DNA of 64,000 nt from Pristionchus mayeri (lineage: Eukaryota; Nematoda; Chromadorea; Rhabditida; Neodiplogasteridae): assembly GCA_036245805.1 (NCBI GenBank), contig BTRK01000004.1, positions 18,476,001-18,540,000 of the forward strand. Direction: 5' to 3'. Position numbers and translations under genes: made by a program. The notes beneath the pieces were generated by a model. It had not been told where the DNA came from, searched no databases, and saw only the letters and a program-made list of their open reading frames with translations. Positions 61,748 to 64,000 of this stretch are shown one piece after another. Every line of letters starts with the position of its first letter. The stretch's first letter is position 1.

Positions 61748-62226
61748 ATGGAGATTTTCCTCCCGATTGAAACACAAGAATTCCTGCTCTCATGTCAACG
61801 CAAACTTTTCCTCGTTAACACTGCACTGAGTGCGCTGTGCATGTACTGTCTCCTGAAGCACACACCACCCGCTCAGCAGGGAATACGATGCTATTTTATA
61901 TTCATTGAGGTACGATGTTGTGCTTACTTCGATTTATCCCTAACTTTAGGTGATGGTGATCCTTAGCAATGTCTATCTCGATGTTCTGTACACTCCAATT
62001 CCGTGTTTTCCCGCATTCGCTGGCTACTGTCTCGGGCTGTTGTGCACCGCTGGAGTTGATCCCGACTTTCTAAACGTAAGCTTCATTTCTTCCCTTTTTA
62101 TGTTTTTGCTCACTCCAGGGAATATTGATGCTTCTTTTGATTCTCATGGGTGCGGGAATACTCTCATGTGTGTTTCACCGCCATCAATTAATCATCCCTG
62201 CCCATCACCCATTTCGAGTTAGCTTA
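61748..62226 (+). pseudogene. Truncated serpentine chemoreceptor (Srh/Sri-like, TM1-TM3 only)
   Basis: Three exons join in phase: 61748-61909, 61950-62075 and 62119-62226. They encode a receptor start (QRKLFLVNTALSALCMYCLL), a second TM with TPIPCFPAFAGYCLGLL, and a third with GILSCVFHRHQLIIPAHHPF. These match TM1 to just after TM3 of Srh/Sri receptors (FP..AGY.LG, RHQ). Downstream candidates (62607-62698, 62759 on, 63017-63120) do not continue a recognisable TM4-TM7 in phase. A repeat begins at 63133. I infer a 3'-truncated gene; a rescued model with distant exons cannot be excluded. Confidence 0.6.
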
Positions 62227-64000
62227 GTATGTTACCTATTCTGAATAAATATTAGCTGTTAGCCGAAAACATACCATCGGAGGCGGAAGAATCATGTAAT
62301 ATAACAACTCACTGATTAATCATGCTGCTCACAGATCGAGAATGTAGTATGTTGCCAAAACATTCTACGTAATCCGCTAGAGAGGCGCCTGATATAACTC
62401 ATCGAGCCATCGCATTCGCTTTGTTGCTTGCCTGTTCACAATAAATGTGTCTCTCCTCTCTCCCTATTTACTCTTTCCTCGGTTTTTAGTGTTGATTTTT
62501 TAAAAGATTTTAAAAATAATGGAGGTTACTTCTTTCTAATACTCATTATAACTAATCCTGTCGTTATCTCTCACTATCCATAGTTGATGTTAAATTTTCG
62601 TCACAGGCATGTTTGATCCCGTACTGTGGACCTATTCAATCCTTCCTCTACAAACCACTGGAATGCGTGAAGCAAGCCCTGAAATATACTTGTACTCGTA
62701 AATTAGCACGTGAATGTTTGCACTAACCGTAATCTCAGTGCATTACTTCAGAACCACTCGGAACGATCTCTTTCGCGCTTTTCACTAGATCCATCCCAGA
62801 AGACGTGCATCAATACCTCTTTCCACGATCACTTCCGGGATTCGTCCATCGACTCTGTACCTCTCAACAATGTAACACAATAAAAATGCAAATACATTCA
62901 ATCATGAGGAAATACAACCTGCGAAAACATGGCGGGGCGGTATCCTCATGTCAATAAACAATATTTTCCGGAAAACATACGTTTCTCCCGCATCCGAAAT
63001 ATTTCTTTTTTCCAGCCTAAATTGCCATTGCACTACTCTCCTGAGTGCCCTCTCAAAATATCCTATTCGGAACTCTACAAACGTCTTCAAAATACGAAAT
63101 CTATCGATCCTCAACCAGATCAGGTTAATGTTATGAGTGACTATCTGAGAGAATTAACCTTGTGCCGTACAACGAAAAATAGAGTCCCAATATGAAGAAT
63201 GTTCTAGGGGTAACTTTTCACGTAGAGTTCGAAAATCGACCTTAGAAAGCCTTATCTCTAACCCCTCATTTCCTGTGTTGCGCTGTATCTGGGTGGTCGG
63301 TTTTTGTATCTTTTGAACGGCTCATCCAAACCTCATCAATGTATAGTGATTCTGAAAGATATCGACGAGATAAGCATTTTTACTGTTGGGAGTGAAAGGC
63401 TAGCTCATCTGTGAAAAAAATTATGACTATTTGAAAAATTTTCCACGAATCAAAATTGACGTCCTGGAAAATTTTAATCCGAATGCCCCTTTTTAAATAT
63501 GTTAGTTAGATTCTACGTGAAAAGTTACCCCTGGGTACTTCTTTTCGCTCCAAAAGAGGCCAATGCATGGGGTCTCCTAATTCGTCGAAAATGTCATTGT
63601 CGTAATTCTTAGTAGAAATATGTGTATTTCAGGCGAATCATCGCCAAATTAGATCAGTTTCGAACTGATTTTGACGATTCTAGAATATGTAAGTAAAAAT
63701 ACACTGAAAAAAATCGGGGTTTGGGTCAAGTCTAAAAATTCGATTTTTCCTACTTCGAAAAATCTCAACTTTGAACGTTGTTATCTTAAAATTTTCAAAT
63801 GAAATATCGAATTTACCAGGTGAATCTTATAATAGGTACCGACATAGACTAGAAAATGGTGTAGAGAGGCCCCTCACCAATTGCGATACTTGAAATATTC
63901 TCGCCCGAAAACGTTGTTTTGAGAGTATCTAAATAATATTTACGAACAAATAATGGGTATTTTCGATGGGAATGGAATAATTTTAAGCGCATAACAACTT
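62227..64000. other. Repeat-rich end of window, gene debris
   Basis: Possible leftover exons at 62607-62698 and 63017-63120 have acceptor-like starts but no clear family. The foldback-family copy is at 63133-63534. After 63540 the sequence is AT-rich with no gene seen. Confidence 0.45.
63133..63534. repeat. Short relative of the 1.9 kb foldback element
   Basis: GAGTGACTATCTGAGAGAAT and GCCGTACAACGAAAAATA match the arm ends at 36960-38865. The arm sequence follows (CTAGGGGTAACTTTTCACGT, GGTCGGTTTTTG, CTAGCTCATCTGTG). It closes with ACGTGAAAAGTTACCCC in inverse order, so it is a small foldback copy with a shortened centre. Confidence 0.88.

Overview
This window is nuclear DNA from a nematode. 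Almost every gene is split into many short exons (about 40-250 bp) with GT...AG introns and TTTCAG-type acceptors. Several ATGs sit directly behind a splice-acceptor-like AG, as in spliced-leader trans-splicing. The protein families are nematode-typical: ground-like (hedgehog-related), four classes of serpentine chemoreceptor, ET-module-like secreted proteins, CD36 and FAAH. The very high intron density would suit a diplogastrid such as Pristionchus, but that is inference. I rebuilt gene models by hand from splice sites and reading phase. For ECH1-like, SCP2, CD36, FAAH, srh, the C2H2-SET gene and the type I membrane protein, the exon lengths sum to whole codons.

Layout: 1-1362 (+) 3' part of a Ser-rich gene; 4175-8495 (+) secreted Cys-rich ET-like gene with a mariner in its last intron; 9952-10450 (+) small secreted peptide gene; about 11802-14100 (+) ground-like (grl) gene with a tRNA-Lys(CTT) in an intron; 14778-16680 (+) peroxisomal dienoyl-CoA isomerase (ECH1-like); 16920-18718 (+) sre-like receptor; 20752-22652 (+) srv-like receptor; 22992-23597 (+) acidic protein; 24911-30898 (+) type I membrane protein with a LINE piece, foldback elements and a MITE in its introns; 31025-39150 (-) C2H2 zinc-finger plus AWS-SET gene with three introns swollen by repeats and an in-frame stop; 40298-41001 (+) SCP2-domain protein; 41765-45683 (-) CD36-family scavenger receptor; 46318-48360 (-) decayed LINE; 49871-51428 (+) srh receptor; 51732-55409 (-) fatty acid amide hydrolase; 55.7-58.3 kb two large foldback elements; 59506-61258 (+) str receptor; 61748-62226 (+) broken chemoreceptor; repeats to the end.

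Functional themes are lipid handling (ECH1-like, SCP2, CD36, FAAH) and chemosensation (sre, srv, srh, str). I see no operon-like spacing between the lipid genes, so the grouping may be chance. The most unusual features are non-coding. One is a family of about 85 bp near-perfect palindromes, with all four copies inside introns. The other is a set of 0.3-2 kb inverted-repeat (foldback) elements that nearly fill some introns and could form long double-stranded RNA in pre-mRNA.
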